From Mytilus galloprovincialis (lineage: Eukaryota; Mollusca; Bivalvia; Mytilida; Mytilidae): a stretch of 64,000 nucleotides of DNA. Positions 25,550-39,200 of this stretch are shown in pieces; within the stretch, counting starts at the first letter, position 1; each line of letters opens with the position of its first letter. Under the pieces are notes generated by a model. That model was not told the origin of the DNA. It did not search any database and saw nothing but the letters and a program-made list of their open reading frames with translations. The position numbers and the translations under genes are program-made. The DNA lies in assembly GCF_965363235.1 (NCBI RefSeq), contig NC_134839.1, forward strand, positions 56,263,560-56,327,559, in the 5' to 3' direction.

Positions 25550-28500
25550 TCATAAAATCATTGTATGGTGTTTTCCAATACGTCCTTCGGCTAGTAAAGC
25601 ATTTGCCTCAAAATGAGTAGCCCCTGGAGTGTATCGTGGAGGTGCTGATAGCCTCTCAGAAGTGTCTACATTTGGTGCAGGAGTTACTGTCTGAGGAAGA
25701 GGATAAAAGGTTTTAACAGTCTCTTTTCTTTGCTTTTGTTGAGCCACCCTTGTTTTTGCTTCCATGATCCTTTCATTTGCTTCTTGTAGCATCCTGGAAT
25801 CAAGTTCATTTTTAGCGAATGATGATTCTGTCTGCCTCATTAGCTGACGATGCTCTAGATACTTTTTAACTATATCTGACTGGTCTTGTTTTGTTGTTTT
25901 CAAATTTGAAACCAAATCTGATTTTGCTGCAACACGATCTTCCTGCTTTGTTTGTTTGTCATGTCGCATTAAAGCATTTGATACAGATGTATGCTGGGTA
26001 CTGAATTCTGTAATAAATGTAAAGTCAGCTTTGAATGTTCTTGACATTTCTGATGACCTTGCTTTGATATCATGCCTTTTATCTAAATAACTTAACCTTC
26101 TCATTTCACGTCTTTCTAAAGCTTCTAACATATTGGCTCTTTCTTGGTCTCTTTTTCGTAAAGCTTGGTTTCTTTTTTCTTCATTAAACAATCTAATTCT
26201 TTCCTTTGCCCGATCTTTTTCATCGTGTAACTTTAAAATGTTTTCTATTCTTGCAGCAGACCTTTCTGCCTTTTCCCTATCTCGATATGCTTGATGCACA
26301 GCTAGCAAACTCGAAATACCCATGGTGCCGTGAACACGTGCAAAAATTCTTTGGTCATTGTTAATATTTTTTCTTGGCGAAATTTTAGGTTTTGGCATAT
26401 TATTAGTTCTTATGTGTATTTCATCTTCAGCATCCCTAACCATCCTTCCAGCTTCCTGGTTATACAAAATGAGCTGAGTTTTAGCATCAATATATCCTGT
26501 TTCTGGCCGAACACCCCTCAGACGATATTGTGTTATTGGTGTGTCATCATCTACCTCTTTCTCAGGTTCCTGCTGATCTGCTGAGTCGACAACTGGTCCA
26601 AAAAACTGCTTGACACTTTTTACAATTCTCTTCTGCTGCTCTGATTTCTTCCTCCTTCTATATCTCTTTGTTTCTAAAGGGGTTGAAACACTTTCAAAGG
26701 TCAGTTCTGGTAAAATAGTTTCTATGGCAATTGCCTCATCATACAATGTTGAAAAAGTTCCTGACTGTAACTTAGCTAGGTTTATCAATAAGTTTTTCTT
26801 CTTCTTTGGAGACTCAATTTCATCTTGGGTATGAGGTGTTTGAGGCTGTGGTGTAGGGTAGGGCTCATTTACCTAAAATGAGACAAATACATCTTTTTTC
26901 AAGACAAACTCTAAGATATTTTGTTGATAATTAGCCAACCAAACTAATCAGGAGGTTGAACATTTTTTGTCGCATTTATATAAATACATTTATCATATAT
27001 TTAGTACAAAATACAACAATTTTGTATATCTTATAAAGGTTCTTTTTTCAGTCTGTATCACCTACCCTGTATCGTATACTCCGTATCGCATAGCTAAACC
27101 TGTATTGCATATCTGGTATCGCATACCTGGCGTGACGTCATAAATCGAATGACGTTAACGTATGACCTATGACGTCTAGTTGCTGTATTTCCCACTAAAA
27201 AAATGTCCTAACATTTCAACTAAAATCGATATTTTCAAAAAAATTATTACCCAGTAACTTAACAATAGATTTTTATAGAAAAAGACACAATAAGATGTAG
27301 AAATCACTGAAGTTTCATTGTTTATTTGGTCATAGTTTTCGTGAGGATTGTTTTCATTACCTGATAGGTTAAACACAAATGCAAAGTTTTACGATTTTAA
27401 TTTGTTTAGAATACAAAATAGATAGGAAACTTTTCAAGAAATATTTTCTTGGTGTTCACCTTGGCAGAAAATTGAAATGATCATGAATTTCATCACAAAA
27501 TAAACAATAAAACTTTAAACATTTTTACATCTTAAGATATTTATTTGATATAAATCAGTCATGTTGTTACTTGGTTATATTTTTTTGAAAAAAATATTAA
27601 TTTTAGTTGAAATGATGGGACAGTATCGTTAGTGGATGCATTTTAATACAAGGTCTTAAAAGTATATTGAGAATGTAATAAGTTTACAGGGGGCATTATG
27701 AAGTGGATATTTAGCAAATAAAGAAGTCTATAGAAAAACAAAGTAAGCTGGAAAAATACAGGAAAATCATTATGTTCTTTTCTTGTTTATATTTTCAGAC
27801 AATTTAAAAAAAATGAATATCCCATGAATTTGATTCTATTAGAATATATGATAAACAGAATAATACATGGCAAAATCCGTATCGCATGCTGTATCACCAC
27901 TCAACCAATATCAGCCCTCGGGACCTTTGGCCCTCGGGACTGATATTGGTTTCTCGTGGTGATACAGCATGCAATACAGATTTTCCATGTATTATTCTAT
28001 ATGTATCCCATCTAAAACTAATAATTAATTTGAGAAATTCAAAATTTCTATACATTCATCATTTATTTTCTTCTTAATAGACAATGTTGGTAGATTCAGA
28101 AGATACTTTAGCATGATTTTCTGTTATAATTCAGTATGAAAATGAAAAACAAATGATTCTTATTGGACAGCAAACCAAATATCAATGGTCCAGTCAAGGA
28201 ATGTATGTTTCACTTTACAAACACACCTATTAAGAAACCTGATTATCTGAAGAATGTAAAAATGTCAAGGTATGGGCCTTGTATTTAGTTTGAAACAAGA
28301 ATGTAGCGATGTTAATGCAAAATTCTCAAGTGTAGAATAATGTATCAAATAACATTTTGTAATCAATTCAACAGCAGATACCATAGTTGTTAACAGTTAT
28401 GTTAAAACTCCTTAATTACAGATTGTACCATTTAAAAAACTATAGATTTATTTTATCTATATGGGTGTATTCTGAATGGTTTTATGACAATTTGTTTACT

Positions 28501-31500
28501 GTGAAAGTACTTTAATTCGTGGGTATCAATTTTCGTGGTTTGAGCAATATTTACATGTTCGTGGGTTTTTAAATTCGTGGATTTTAGTTTTCTAAAAAAA
28601 AAAAAAAAAAAATGAAAAATTAATGTCCTTTAGAAACGAAGGTAACAAATACTTAGTAGTCTGGATTGAAGGAAATTGCAAAGTAAACATTGACCCGTGT
28701 AAATCGTAGTGATAACACTAATTAACCCATGATAAAGTGATCAACAGATTGAAGACCATCAAAGGTGCTAACTAGGCCATAAACATGTCACCTAAAGAAA
28801 ACAGTAACATAAACAAAAGCTATAAACGTATCTTGAATTGTCAAATAATTCTTACCAAAATCAAGCCCAGCATGAAATTATTATTTCCCATATGTACGAG
28901 AACTATGAGGATATAAAATGAACACTTTATCATACTAGCATATCAATACCGGAAATCTGACTTTCATCGATCAAAAATATTTTTTATGAGAATTAACAAG
29001 TGAAACTGCGAGCTACTGCTCACTGATGATACCCCCGCCGCAAGTGGATAATATTAATAGTGTAAAAATATGCAAGTGTTCGGTAAACAGGAAGTTGTCG
29101 AGTGATGAATCTGAAAACGCATCAAACGGTATAGCTGACTTATATAAATCCTGAAACCAAATTTCAGAAATCCTTGTATTGTAGTTCCTGAGAAAAATGT
29201 GACGAAAATTTTCAACTTGGCTATCATGTGTAAAATCATACAAGTGTTCGGTAAACAGGAAGTTGTCAAGTGATCAATCTGAAAACGCATCACACGGTAT
29301 AGCTGACTTAAATAAACCCTGAAACAAAATTTCAGAAATCCTTGTATTGTAGTTCCTGAGAAAAATGCGACGAAAAATATTCATGGGACGGACGAACTGA
29401 CTGACGGAAGGACAGACAGAGGTAAAACAGTATACCCTCCCTTTTTTAAAGCGGGGGTATAAAAAATCAAAAGTTGTACAGTTTGGATTATTAAAAAATA
29501 AATGGGTATAGGCGGTTGTAGTTCTGTGACTGTTATTAAAGTTTTCTCAGATTTGGCTTTATTCAATATATTCTCTAGATCATAGTCAAACCAACTGATG
29601 GGGATCTTTCAATGTTTTGATTTGGACGATGGTTGTTTTATTTCGTTGGACACTTAAATTCGTGGATAAAGTCATCCACGAAAACCATGAAAATTGGTAC
29701 CCCACGAATAAAAGTACTTTCACAGTATATTATTTTAAGGGAAGATAAGTCATTTCAAGCTTAGTTGACTGTTTATGTCAGCTTGTAAACATCATGATTT
29801 AGTGATCTAAAGTTGCTTTCATCTACACTATTTGGTCTCCAATTGATAGATGTCTCATTTGGAATGATAGCACATCGTCTTACTTTTATCTGTAAGGTCT
29901 CACAATCACACAGTGGCTTTAAGATATCCTTCTTATTATTTTCAACACCTTTTGCCGCAAAAAATATTATTCTATATTATATATTAACCTTTGAAGAAGT
30001 GTGTACTTCTGTTATATCACTTGGTGCTGATGATTCTGGTCTACGATTTTTGTTATAGGAGTCAAATTCCGCACTGGTTCCTACAGATAAATCCTGGTTA
30101 CACAGAGTAAAGGCAGGTGAGGTTGAGGGTGGAGGAGGTACAGCATCAGAGGTATGAGGCATCTCAACTGATCTATAACCTTTGGATTTATTACCAAAGC
30201 TGCCAAACCTAAAAAAAATTAGTTAAACATCATAAAAGATATTCTCTTCATTATACACCCGCTCCACAGAGTTGGAGGCATACATTAGAATCCTGTTTGT
30301 TTCTCTGCCTGACCATTACACTTTTGGTTTCCAGATATTAAATAGACAATAAAATAGAAATGGGGAATATGTCAAAGAGACAACAACCCGACCATAGAAC
30401 AGACAACAGCAGAAGGTCACCAACAGGTCTTCAATGCAGCGAGAAATTCCTGCACCCGGAGGCATCCTTCAGCTGGCCCCTAAACAAATATATACTAGTT
30501 CAGTGATAATGAACGCCATACTAAACTCCAAACCCTGTTTTGAAATTATCAAAATTTTATTAGAATGTTTTGACCACCAAAAGAAGGTTTATTCATTTTC
30601 ACAGTCCCAAGTTATAGTTCTTTATTGTTGGAAAATTCAAAATTATAAGTAAATTCTTTGAAAGCAAGTTGTTTGACTTGAGAAATATTGATTTCTATTC
30701 TTTGAATCATTTGAATAGTTCAAGGTCAAATTTAAATTGAATTCACAATTTCAAGAAAATTATTGTGGATTTATACTTATGATTCATGAGATATTAATGT
30801 TCATAGATTTCATGGTACAAAAAATGTGTTAGGTTTCCCACTGATAAAAAAGTTTTCTTCCATAAGTTATAATATATTGTACATTATTTTCTAGAAGAGA
30901 TATATTTATTGAATTTAAAAAACACTATGAATTGATGGAAAAGACTATATATATTGGGTTAAACACGTGTATGGTAACTCAAAGTCACAAATACATTTAG
31001 AGTTTTTTAAGGGGCTCGCTATAAATCTTTTTTTTTCTAATATGGGATTTCGCTATATTTTTCTATAAATGAACTTTCTCATATACTCAATAAAAAATGG
31101 GGTCACCGTTCATTTAAGCTCACAATCTACATCTGAAAGAAGCATACATTTTTGTTTATGTCCTTTTTTTCTGTTGAACTAATAGGAGAAATAGAGGTAA
31201 TATCGAAATAAAAAAAGAACTAAATTACAGAAATTGCTAAAATTTTACAATTATTTAGTTTATGTACAGCTTATTTGAAAACAATAATAAAAAATATGGG
31301 TCACTGATGAGTTAAAAAAGATATTTCAATTTATATCTAAATGCCAAAAAAATAGCATTTATGCACCAAAGGGAGATAATTTGGAGCTTTTTCAATGATA
31401 TAAACATTTTAAAAGTCATCTGGGACCAAACCAAATCAATTTTTTTTGTTGATTTTTGTACTATATCATCAAGTAATAACTAATAGTGTAATAAATAAAA

Positions 31501-33466
31501 TTAGTAATGAAAAAAAACAAATGTTTTAATTTTTCGCTGAATTTTTTTTCCCGGTGAGCCTCCTTAAGAGCCTGTATATATCATTACACTAAAATATTAT
31601 AAAAAATATTTCAAGTAGTCAAATAAAAGTCTTCATTTATTATTTTTTTGTACCTTTTTCTTGTTAATACGCCTCTAATGTGTCTTTGAATTATAAGGAC
31701 TGGTGAATGGTGAGCCATAATCTTATTAATTTCTGCTTCTGTCCTCCGTAAAAGAGCCATTTCTTCCTCTAAAGTTCCATCCTTATAATTAAAAAGATCA
31801 ATGTTGCAATTTATATATAACAAACTCTATAGTCGCCACTTCAGTTGGGATTTTTAATTAAGCTACAATACATATTTTGATAATTACTATCAATATTAAT
31901 TTTAAATACTTTTTTTCACTAATGGCATTGTTATTTTACTAGTCATCTTTCCTGGTAATTTCATCATAACAAACTTTTTTCTTTAGTTGTATTATCTATT
32001 CTAATGACACCAATATCAAAATTAACTTTACTAAGCAGAACAAAAACTTCATCATGTGAATACTATTAAGTTAATACCTACCTCATACCATGGTGGGCAA
32101 AGGTTGATCTTAAATTCTTCATTCAATGTACAAAATCTTCCACCAAATATTGCATCTTCAATTATCTCTTCATCTGATATTACATAATGATCTAAAGCCT
32201 TAAGTGACCAAATACTGTTGACAACATGGTGCCGATAATTTCTCTTCAGTCCAAGTGGTGTATCGTACAATGTAAGGCCCATAAGACTTGGACAGGTAGC
32301 AATGTTTTGTAATGTTTCATACTTCCCAAGAGGATTATCATGCAGCAATAAAAACCTCAGATGCCGCAACGATGACCAAAATGCAATCCCTGGTACTGAT
32401 GTTAGCTGAAAAATTTGTGGGCTATATAATACACACTTTATATTTAACCACATGTTTTAGTGAATAACTTGTTTGCTTAATCCATTTTTTCAGCATTTCA
32501 TAAAGCATGATAATCACTATTTTACAATAGAATATTGCCATGATGTCACTGAGTTGACAATTTATATGTGTCATTTGCTACGAACAATTTTTTTTAATTT
32601 TGAGTGATGTTGTCATACAATGTATAACTTTTCTTATATTCAACTTCAAGACAAGTTAAAACACTTTGAACTAAGAAAAACTTTGTAGAAATGTTCAATT
32701 CTACCTACATGTACTTTTAAGTCAGCATTTATGCTCTATGCATGTTATATGTGACACTGGTAATTATCTCCCCTTGTCATTTTATATAAAAATTAATCAG
32801 TGTAATGCTATTTTTGGTTTGATCTTTACTCTCAATGGTTTTTGATTTGCTACACATTAACATCCAACAATCCTATTTTATATACATGTACTAAAGTTTG
32901 ATTTGTTTTATAAATCCTATTCTAAAGAGGACAAGGTTTATAAAAATATGCAACTGAAAAACTGTTCCACTTCTTAATCTGTAAATATTTTAATGTCAGT
33001 AAATTACTGGTAAATTTGTAGAAAATGGACCATAACCTCCTCATGCATGTCAATAAATACATGAATGCCCAAGGAATATATTTAATTTTACCTGATTTGA
33101 ATGAAGATCCAGCTTAATTAGTTGACGACAGGTTGCTAGGCCATCAATTTTTGTTAAGAAATTATTATGCAAGATGCAGATCCTCAAGTTTATACAATAT
33201 GAGATGTCTCCAATTTTCCTTAGATGGACACCAACAAGCTTCACAAGATATATTTTGTTTGTATCCTTGACCCGTCGCCCATTCAAAGGACCCATGCTTT
33301 TAATGAGGTATCCCTGAGTTGGGACCAGGAAGTATCCATGTTCTTCGGCTAGTTTTATGGTCTCCTCTTCCCTTTGTTTGTAATACTTGTTCATCAGTAT
33401 GTTCCCTGGTTCTTTTAAGGTGTCATGGACCCGGGAGAACTTCGACCAGTCAGGTATGCTAACCAT
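25550..33466 (-). CDS. LRRIQ3: LRRIQ3, leucine-rich repeat and IQ domain protein 3, 5 exons
   Basis: Exons (descending): 33466-33092, 32405-32082, 31781-31654, 30208-29989, 26872-25550. All have consistent AG/GT borders and phases and give 789 residues. The first joint restores a textbook LRR, LIKLDLHSNQLTSVPGIAFW. Order: N-terminal region 1-80, LRRs about 80-160 (CINLRICILHNNFLTKIDGL, LRHLRFLLLHDNPLGK), LRR cap with VNSIWSLKALDHYVISDEEI, an IQ motif LIIQRHIRGVLTRKR at about 262-276 (probable calmodulin binding), a Pro/Ser-rich linker, then a long charged coiled coil at about 540-720. It matches remembered human LRRIQ3 (624 residues) in the LRR cap and IQ region; the tail is longer. The function is poorly known in the family; links to cilia or sperm are inference. 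The second donor after the IQ motif is GTACAA, a weaker site. Confidence 0.92.
27857..27998. repeat. 142-bp long inverted repeat (hairpin)
   Basis: The arms run from AGAATAATACATGG to CCATGTATTATTCT, with GCATGCTGTATCACCA facing TGGTGATACAGCATGC and ACCAATATCAG facing CTGATATTGGT. The loop holds two CCCTCGGGAC phrases. Similar GTATCGCATA-type phrases lie at 27060-27130, so the whole 27050-28000 stretch may be one diverged element inside LRRIQ3 intron 4. Confidence 0.75.
28497..29727. mobile_element. TIR element (TACTGTGAAAGTACTTT ends) hosting a second element
   Basis: The left end TACTGTGAAAGTACTTTAAT then TCGTGGGTA is mirrored by ACGAATAAAAGTACTTTCAC and AGTA on the right. Next to them lie TCAATTTTCGTGG and CCATGAAAATTGGTA. 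A separate repeat (29028-29462) sits inside. No transposase was found. It is in LRRIQ3 intron 4. Confidence 0.75.
29028..29462. mobile_element. nested element with ATACCCCCGC / GCGGGGGTAT ends
   Basis: GATACCCCCGCCGCAAGTGG opens it and AAAGCGGGGGTATAA closes it. The interior has two copies of a roughly 180-bp unit (GTGTTCGGTAAACAGGAAGT, GGTATAGCTGACTTA, TTGTATTGTAGTTCCTGAG) and then GGACGGACGAACTGACTGAC-type short repeats. It lies wholly inside 28497-29727, so it arrived later. Confidence 0.7.
30358..30545 (+). repeat. interspersed repeat, same family as 14515-14935
   Basis: GAGACAACAACCCGACCATA, GGTCTTCAATGCAGCGAGAA and CCATACTAAACTCC are shared family phrases. Noncoding, in LRRIQ3 intron 3. 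Confidence 0.5.
30660..31610. other. LRRIQ3 intron 3, nothing recognised
   Basis: AT-rich sequence without exon-like blocks or clear repeats. Confidence 0.4.
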
Positions 33467-34430
33467 GGTGACTTTTTACTTCAGGCTAGCCTACTGGATT
33501 TAACCTATAATTACAAAATTATGAAATTATTACATAAATAAAATATGACAATGATATTTCAAAACTATAAAAAAATATACATGTACCCAGTTTATTATCA
33601 TCATGATACTTACTGATTCTAATTAAACATTTCATTGTGGTCTGTAAAATTGTAGTTTTCTCATTTATTTTTTTAGTCAAACAATTGTTTGCAATTGCAG
33701 ATCTATCAGTTTTAAAGATGTGTATATTATATATATATATATGAAAAATGTCTTTTCCCTCTAAAGTAATAAATAAAGTTGGCATTTTTGCATGTTGTTA
33801 ATGTTTTGAATTTTTGAAATAAATGTGTTCCCAGGATCTGTCGATTTTTCCATTTATTTACAGAATGCAAATTGTGTAAACAGTTGTAACTATTTTATTT
33901 CAAATTGATTGAATGTCCAATTGTACAGGATTTGAAATTATAAGATTGTTCCCAAAAAACTGTTTTAAGTGTATACATGTGGTCTTTTGATTAATTTATT
34001 CAGGGGTGTACAGTGTTGCTTGGATCTTTCGTTGAAGTTTTATATTTTGAACTACTATGGAATTTTATATTGGTTTACACTTTTTTTTTCTTGAGCTAGA
34101 AAGTACATGTATGAAATGACTTAATACAGACTGTGGCTTCTACAGTTTATACAATAAATGGAAACTAGAAAAAACAATTGAATTTAATTAAGTCAGCTTA
34201 CTGACTTCGAAAAAAAGATTAATAGTTTACCAACAATCCACAAAACACTAAATAGAAATTATACATGTACATGTTATATACAACTACAGATTGGGAGACA
34301 CTAAACTCAACCAAACAACTAGGTACATTTTGTACATGTACATGTATGAACTCTGGTGCTCTGGATATGCTGGATGGGTAAGGACTTCCTACTCAACTAG
34401 TGACTTGTCATGCAGACTTATATTAAATAT
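33467..34430. other. LRRIQ3 upstream region, nothing recognised
   Basis: Contains a short TA run near 33729-33741. No 5' untranslated exon could be named. Confidence 0.35.
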
Positions 34431-34441
34431 ACATGTAGACT

Positions 34442-34527
34442 GACTGGTCTCAGGCCAGATCAACTTTGGCCCAGATTGACTTGGTCTCAGGCCAGATCAA
34501 CTTTGGCCCAGATTGACTTGGCCTCAG
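34442..34527 (+). repeat. two-copy tandem repeat, unit 41 bp
   Basis: GTCTCAGGCCAGATCAACTT followed by TGGCCCAGATTGACTTG is present twice in direct succession. Confidence 0.85.
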
Positions 34528-34947
34528 GTGGATATGAAAGCAATTGACATGAAAGCGATCAACAAGATGCACAAACTTAAAAGTTGAAAAAATTGCAGAA
34601 TTTTACTAATTGGAAAAATCTGTGGTGCAAATATTCATATAAAATGGCAACATTTCCCCTCTAAGACCATAATTCAAATGAGAAGTGAGCACAAAGAATA
34701 CAAATGTTTGCACCATGACAGAAAATATAGATCTGTTAATCCAAAGTTATATTTTTTTCACTGAAAATACAAGTTGGACCATATTGCTATTTCAGTATTT
34801 CGAAATCTACAACACTTGATCTATAAATCTGTGCACTACTGATGTTATACATCAATGTTACAATCACTTCCCTGGTGACGTAAAGATATTTTCTATTGTG
34901 AATTTAAATCAAATTTTACAGGAAACTTTGTAATGTCAGGCAATGGA

Positions 34948-35795
34948 GGACAAATAGCGATAAGGTGTACATGTATATTGATGATAGGGGTATAAAACCC
35001 ATAAATGAGGATCCTGCCCAACCTGTTAAAGAGGGTAGGAATGCCCTTAACAGTCAGGCTTCAAATAGTCATGCCCATTTTTGACTGCCATAAGAGTCAA
35101 GCAGTCATTTTTCTACTATATATAGTACTATAGCATCAAACTGGATAAAATTTTATTGTGATTCATCAAAAAATCCTTATCGTGATTTGTCAAAGGTCTA
35201 AATAATTATTTACCATTTCTTTTTTTAATAAATCAAACTCAGTTGATTTATAGTCATGCACTTGAAATAACCGTTACCCCAATACACCTTATCGCTATTT
35301 GTCCGCCATTATTGGATATCACACAGGTTCCCGTAAAATTGTGACGTCATAAAACAAAATACCTGACTGACAATGAAAAAGTGATTGTCGTATGCGTCAA
35401 AAGTTCAAGCAGCCGGGTCAGCCGGGTCAGCCGGGAATACACCTTATCGCTATTTGTCCGCCATTGCTGGAAATCACACAGGTTCCCGTAAAATTTTGAC
35501 GTCATAAAACAAAATGTCTGACGCCACAATGGAAAAGTGATTGTTGTTGACGTCAAAAGTTCAAGCGGACGGGTCAGCCGGGAATAGCGATAAGGTGTAT
35601 AGTGATAAGGTGTATACATCTAATCGCTAGCTATTTTCCGCCATTAATGAACATCACATAGGTTCCCCATAAATTTTGACGTCATAATATAAAATATCTG
35701 AGGACACAATGGAATAGTTATTGTTGTATGACGTCAATAGTTCAAATGAGACAGATTCTTAAGTCAGTCAGGAAATTTTAGCGATAAGGTGTATT
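34948..35795. mobile_element. tandem/inverted block of TACACCTTATCGCTA-end elements
   Basis: TACACCTTATCGCTATTTGT then CCGCCATT occurs at 35283 and 35438. The inverse form, AGCGATAAGGTGTA, occurs at 34956, 35584 and 35780, with a diverged start at 35613. Each roughly 155-170-bp unit carries CACACAGGTTCCC, TTTTGACGTCATAA and AAAAGTTCAA. It looks like several copies of a short TIR element joined end to end, about 0.4 kb upstream of OGG1. Confidence 0.75.
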
Positions 35796-36211
35796 ATTAC
35801 CCTCATTTAAATTCTGGGTTATTGCTTACTTATGTGTACTCCAGTGAACAGACAAGGCAATGTCTGGGAAAATATCAAAATGTCAACCAAAATCATTGAA
35901 TAAAAGCAGACTTGCATCTTCATAATGTCACTTCCTTCTCATGTATTACTGTAATATTATTTCAAAACAAGGTCTTATAATACTTTGTCAGTCATGCGTT
36001 TCATTGAGATATAGGATACATTTTAACGCCATAATTTTAATGTAAATAAACTGCCGAATTGCAAGTGTTAAATTTTTTAAGGGGTAGACAGAAAGACAAA
36101 AGGGGAATCAAACAATTCACCTTGATCGTCTGTACCTTGGCTAGTGGCCGCCATTTGTAAACGTTGCCCGCAACAACGATAAATCTCGCACTGAACGTGA
36201 AAGAGAAAAAC

Positions 36212-39200
36212 ATGGCTGCGCCCATGATTGAATCAACTTTCAAGTCATTTATGTGTCCGATCAAAGAATTACGGCTTGATAAAACACTTGCATGTGGACA
36301 GTCATTCAGGTTTACACTTAGCTTAAATCATGTGTTGTTGTTAGTTTTACTGATGTCGTTGTTGCTTCTCACGGCTTACAGAAAAAGGGGGAGGGAATGT
36401 TTTTCATTTTGTTGTTTAGGCAGCAACCATTTGATTTTCTAGGGGGCTATGGATTTTTTTTCTGGGCAAACTTTTTTTTCACCTGCGACAAAAAACAATC
36501 TATTTTTTTTGCGACAAGTTGAAAACATTTTTTTTATTTCAATTTTAGCATTACATATAGTGGCAGATGAGGGGGAAACAATTTTTTTTCTCAGAATTAA
36601 AAACAAATTATTTTTTTCTCCAATAACTGGAAACAAACTTTTTTTTTCCAAAAAAATCCATAGCAGACTAGGGCATGGCACGGGGTTAGTCTAGTCCAAC
36701 ATCTTGGAAGGCTATTTTGCATTTTTGCTTTGAGGGCTTCCTGCGTCAAAGAAAAAAATATATTAGCTTTTTGAGATGTCATCATTATTTGGACTATGGT
36801 TTAGTCCAAATAATTATGACGTCTTGCAAGGCTTTTTTTTATTATTTTCCTGGAAAGCCTTCCTAAAATAGCCTAGCTTGCAAGATAGGCAGGACAAATC
36901 GCCAAAAACTGGTTTACCAACTCACCCCACTTTTAAAAAAATCGCCCACTTGTGAAAAGGGTTAAATCCCTTTAATTTTACTTTTCCCACTTAATGAAAA
37001 AAGGTAAAATCTAGATTAATATATAATTTTCAGGTCTGCCAACTCGCCCCACTTAAAAACGAAAATTTATTAGATTATTGTTATTGACTATGAGGTGGCA
37101 TGACTCAATTCACCAGGACTTTTCTATTTTTCATAAGTGGCCGGGGCCCCGGTAAGAGTTGGCAAGATTCAATTCATCAGGATTTCTTGGTTTTTCACAA
37201 GTGGGGCTAGTTGGCATTCACGTCACAGAAATACTGATACTAACTTCTTTCTGTTTTATTTCAACAAATAGAAAAGAACTACAAAATACTCTTCAACACC
37301 AAGCCTTGGCTCACACCACAAAGTAAGCTATAAAGGGCCCCAAAATTACTAGTGTTAAACCATTCAAACGAGAAAACATGTTGATCCAAGGTGTTCATAT
37401 GTATTGATTTTATTTATGAGTGGAACAGGAACAAAGATATACAACTGCATTGCATCTTTTGCATCAAGTTGGGCAATTAGGCATTACTAAATTCATTAGT
37501 ATTTATCTATTTTTCACAAGTGGGGCGAGTTGGCAGACCTTATTTCATAGGAATTTTTACCCTTTTTAAAATTGAGCAAGTTATCCAACCTATTTTCAAG
37601 TGAGGCGAGTTTGTAAACAAAAGTGGGGTGATTTTCAAAAAGTAGGGCGAGTTGGTGAAAAAATAGGGTGATTAGCTGCGGGACTATTTGTCATGGATTC
37701 TCTTGCAAGAGTTAGACTTCATAATTATTTGCACTAGGCACAGGATCTGTTTGCCCATTTTTTGGCTCACCATTTATACTTTTAATTCACTCAGTTTCTT
37801 TATTGTGATGTTACATGTGAAAGAGAATGAAGTCCATTTGATAAAAACTTTCATGTGCAACTTTTACAAAATGTTTGAAGATTTTGGCTAGCTTGAAATT
37901 TGAAAAAAGGCAAGACAGGAGTTTTGAGTAAAAAAAAACTGCAGGACGACAATTTCTGTAAAATAAGTCAGTATAAACCAATAAAAAAGGTATGACCGAG
38001 TAGTGAAAAATAAATAAATGCAGGACAGAAAGAACTCTCCACAAGAGACCAAAATGACACAGAAATTAACAACTATAGGTCACTATGGCCTTCAACAATG
38101 AGCAAATCCCATACTGCATACTCGGCTATAAAAGTTCACACATAAAAATCAAATAGTAGCACTTTTATATTCAATGTTCTATCTAGTCATGCTGGTATAT
38201 ATAAAGTTAAAATTTAAATTTGACTTCTACCCATATATATTTGATATTTTATTAAGATAGTATAATGAAATGTTATTTTGAATTTTTGCAGTAAAATCCC
38301 TAATGTACATGTATTACAATTCCATTCGTACTTACATGACTTAGTTTATTCATGTTATTTAAATTACAATTATATATGTCTGAACTTTATGTACTTAAAA
38401 AGGAAAGAAGGTGGTAACAAATTAAAGTTATAATGCAAAAATAGGCACATACAGTATGTACATAATGTAGAACAATCTTTTTTAAATTATGAATATTTTA
38501 CAGATGGAAAGAGAATATCCCTGGTACTTGGGTTGGGGTATTAGCAGGGCGAGTATGGAAGCTAAAACAAAATGAAAATGAGATCTTTTATACCACTCAT
38601 AGTAAATCTATTCAACAACCTACCAAGATAGAAAAATGTCCACCCACCAAAAAGCGTAGAAAATTAACCAAAATGGGGACAACAGAACAGATGACCAGAA
38701 CTATTGAAGAAAAACACATTTGCTGTGAAAATATAGGAATTGAAGGTGATAATGAACTCAACATTTTAAGTGATTATTTACAGCTCTCTGTTAAACTCCA
38801 AGATCTCTATTCACAATGGTCGCTCAACGACCCAAATTTCCGGGATAAATCTGAAAACTTTCAAGGAGTTAGAATGCTTCGTCAGCACCCTGTTGAAAAT
38901 TTATTTTCATTCATTTGTTCTTCAAATAACCATATATCTAGAATAAGTTCAATGGTAGAAAAATTATGTGAACATTATGGTGAGAAGATAATCGAACTAG
39001 ATGGTCAGGCTTATTTTGCCTTCCCATCTATTTCATCGCTGGCAGGTGAAGGTGTGGAAGAAAAATTGAGACAGCTAGGTTTTGGTTATCGGGCCAAATA
39101 CATTAGTTCATCAGCTCGCTACCTCAATGAGAATGGCGGAGAGGATTTTTTATTTAGTTTGAGAGAACAACCATATGAAGAAGCAAAGCAGCAATTAATG

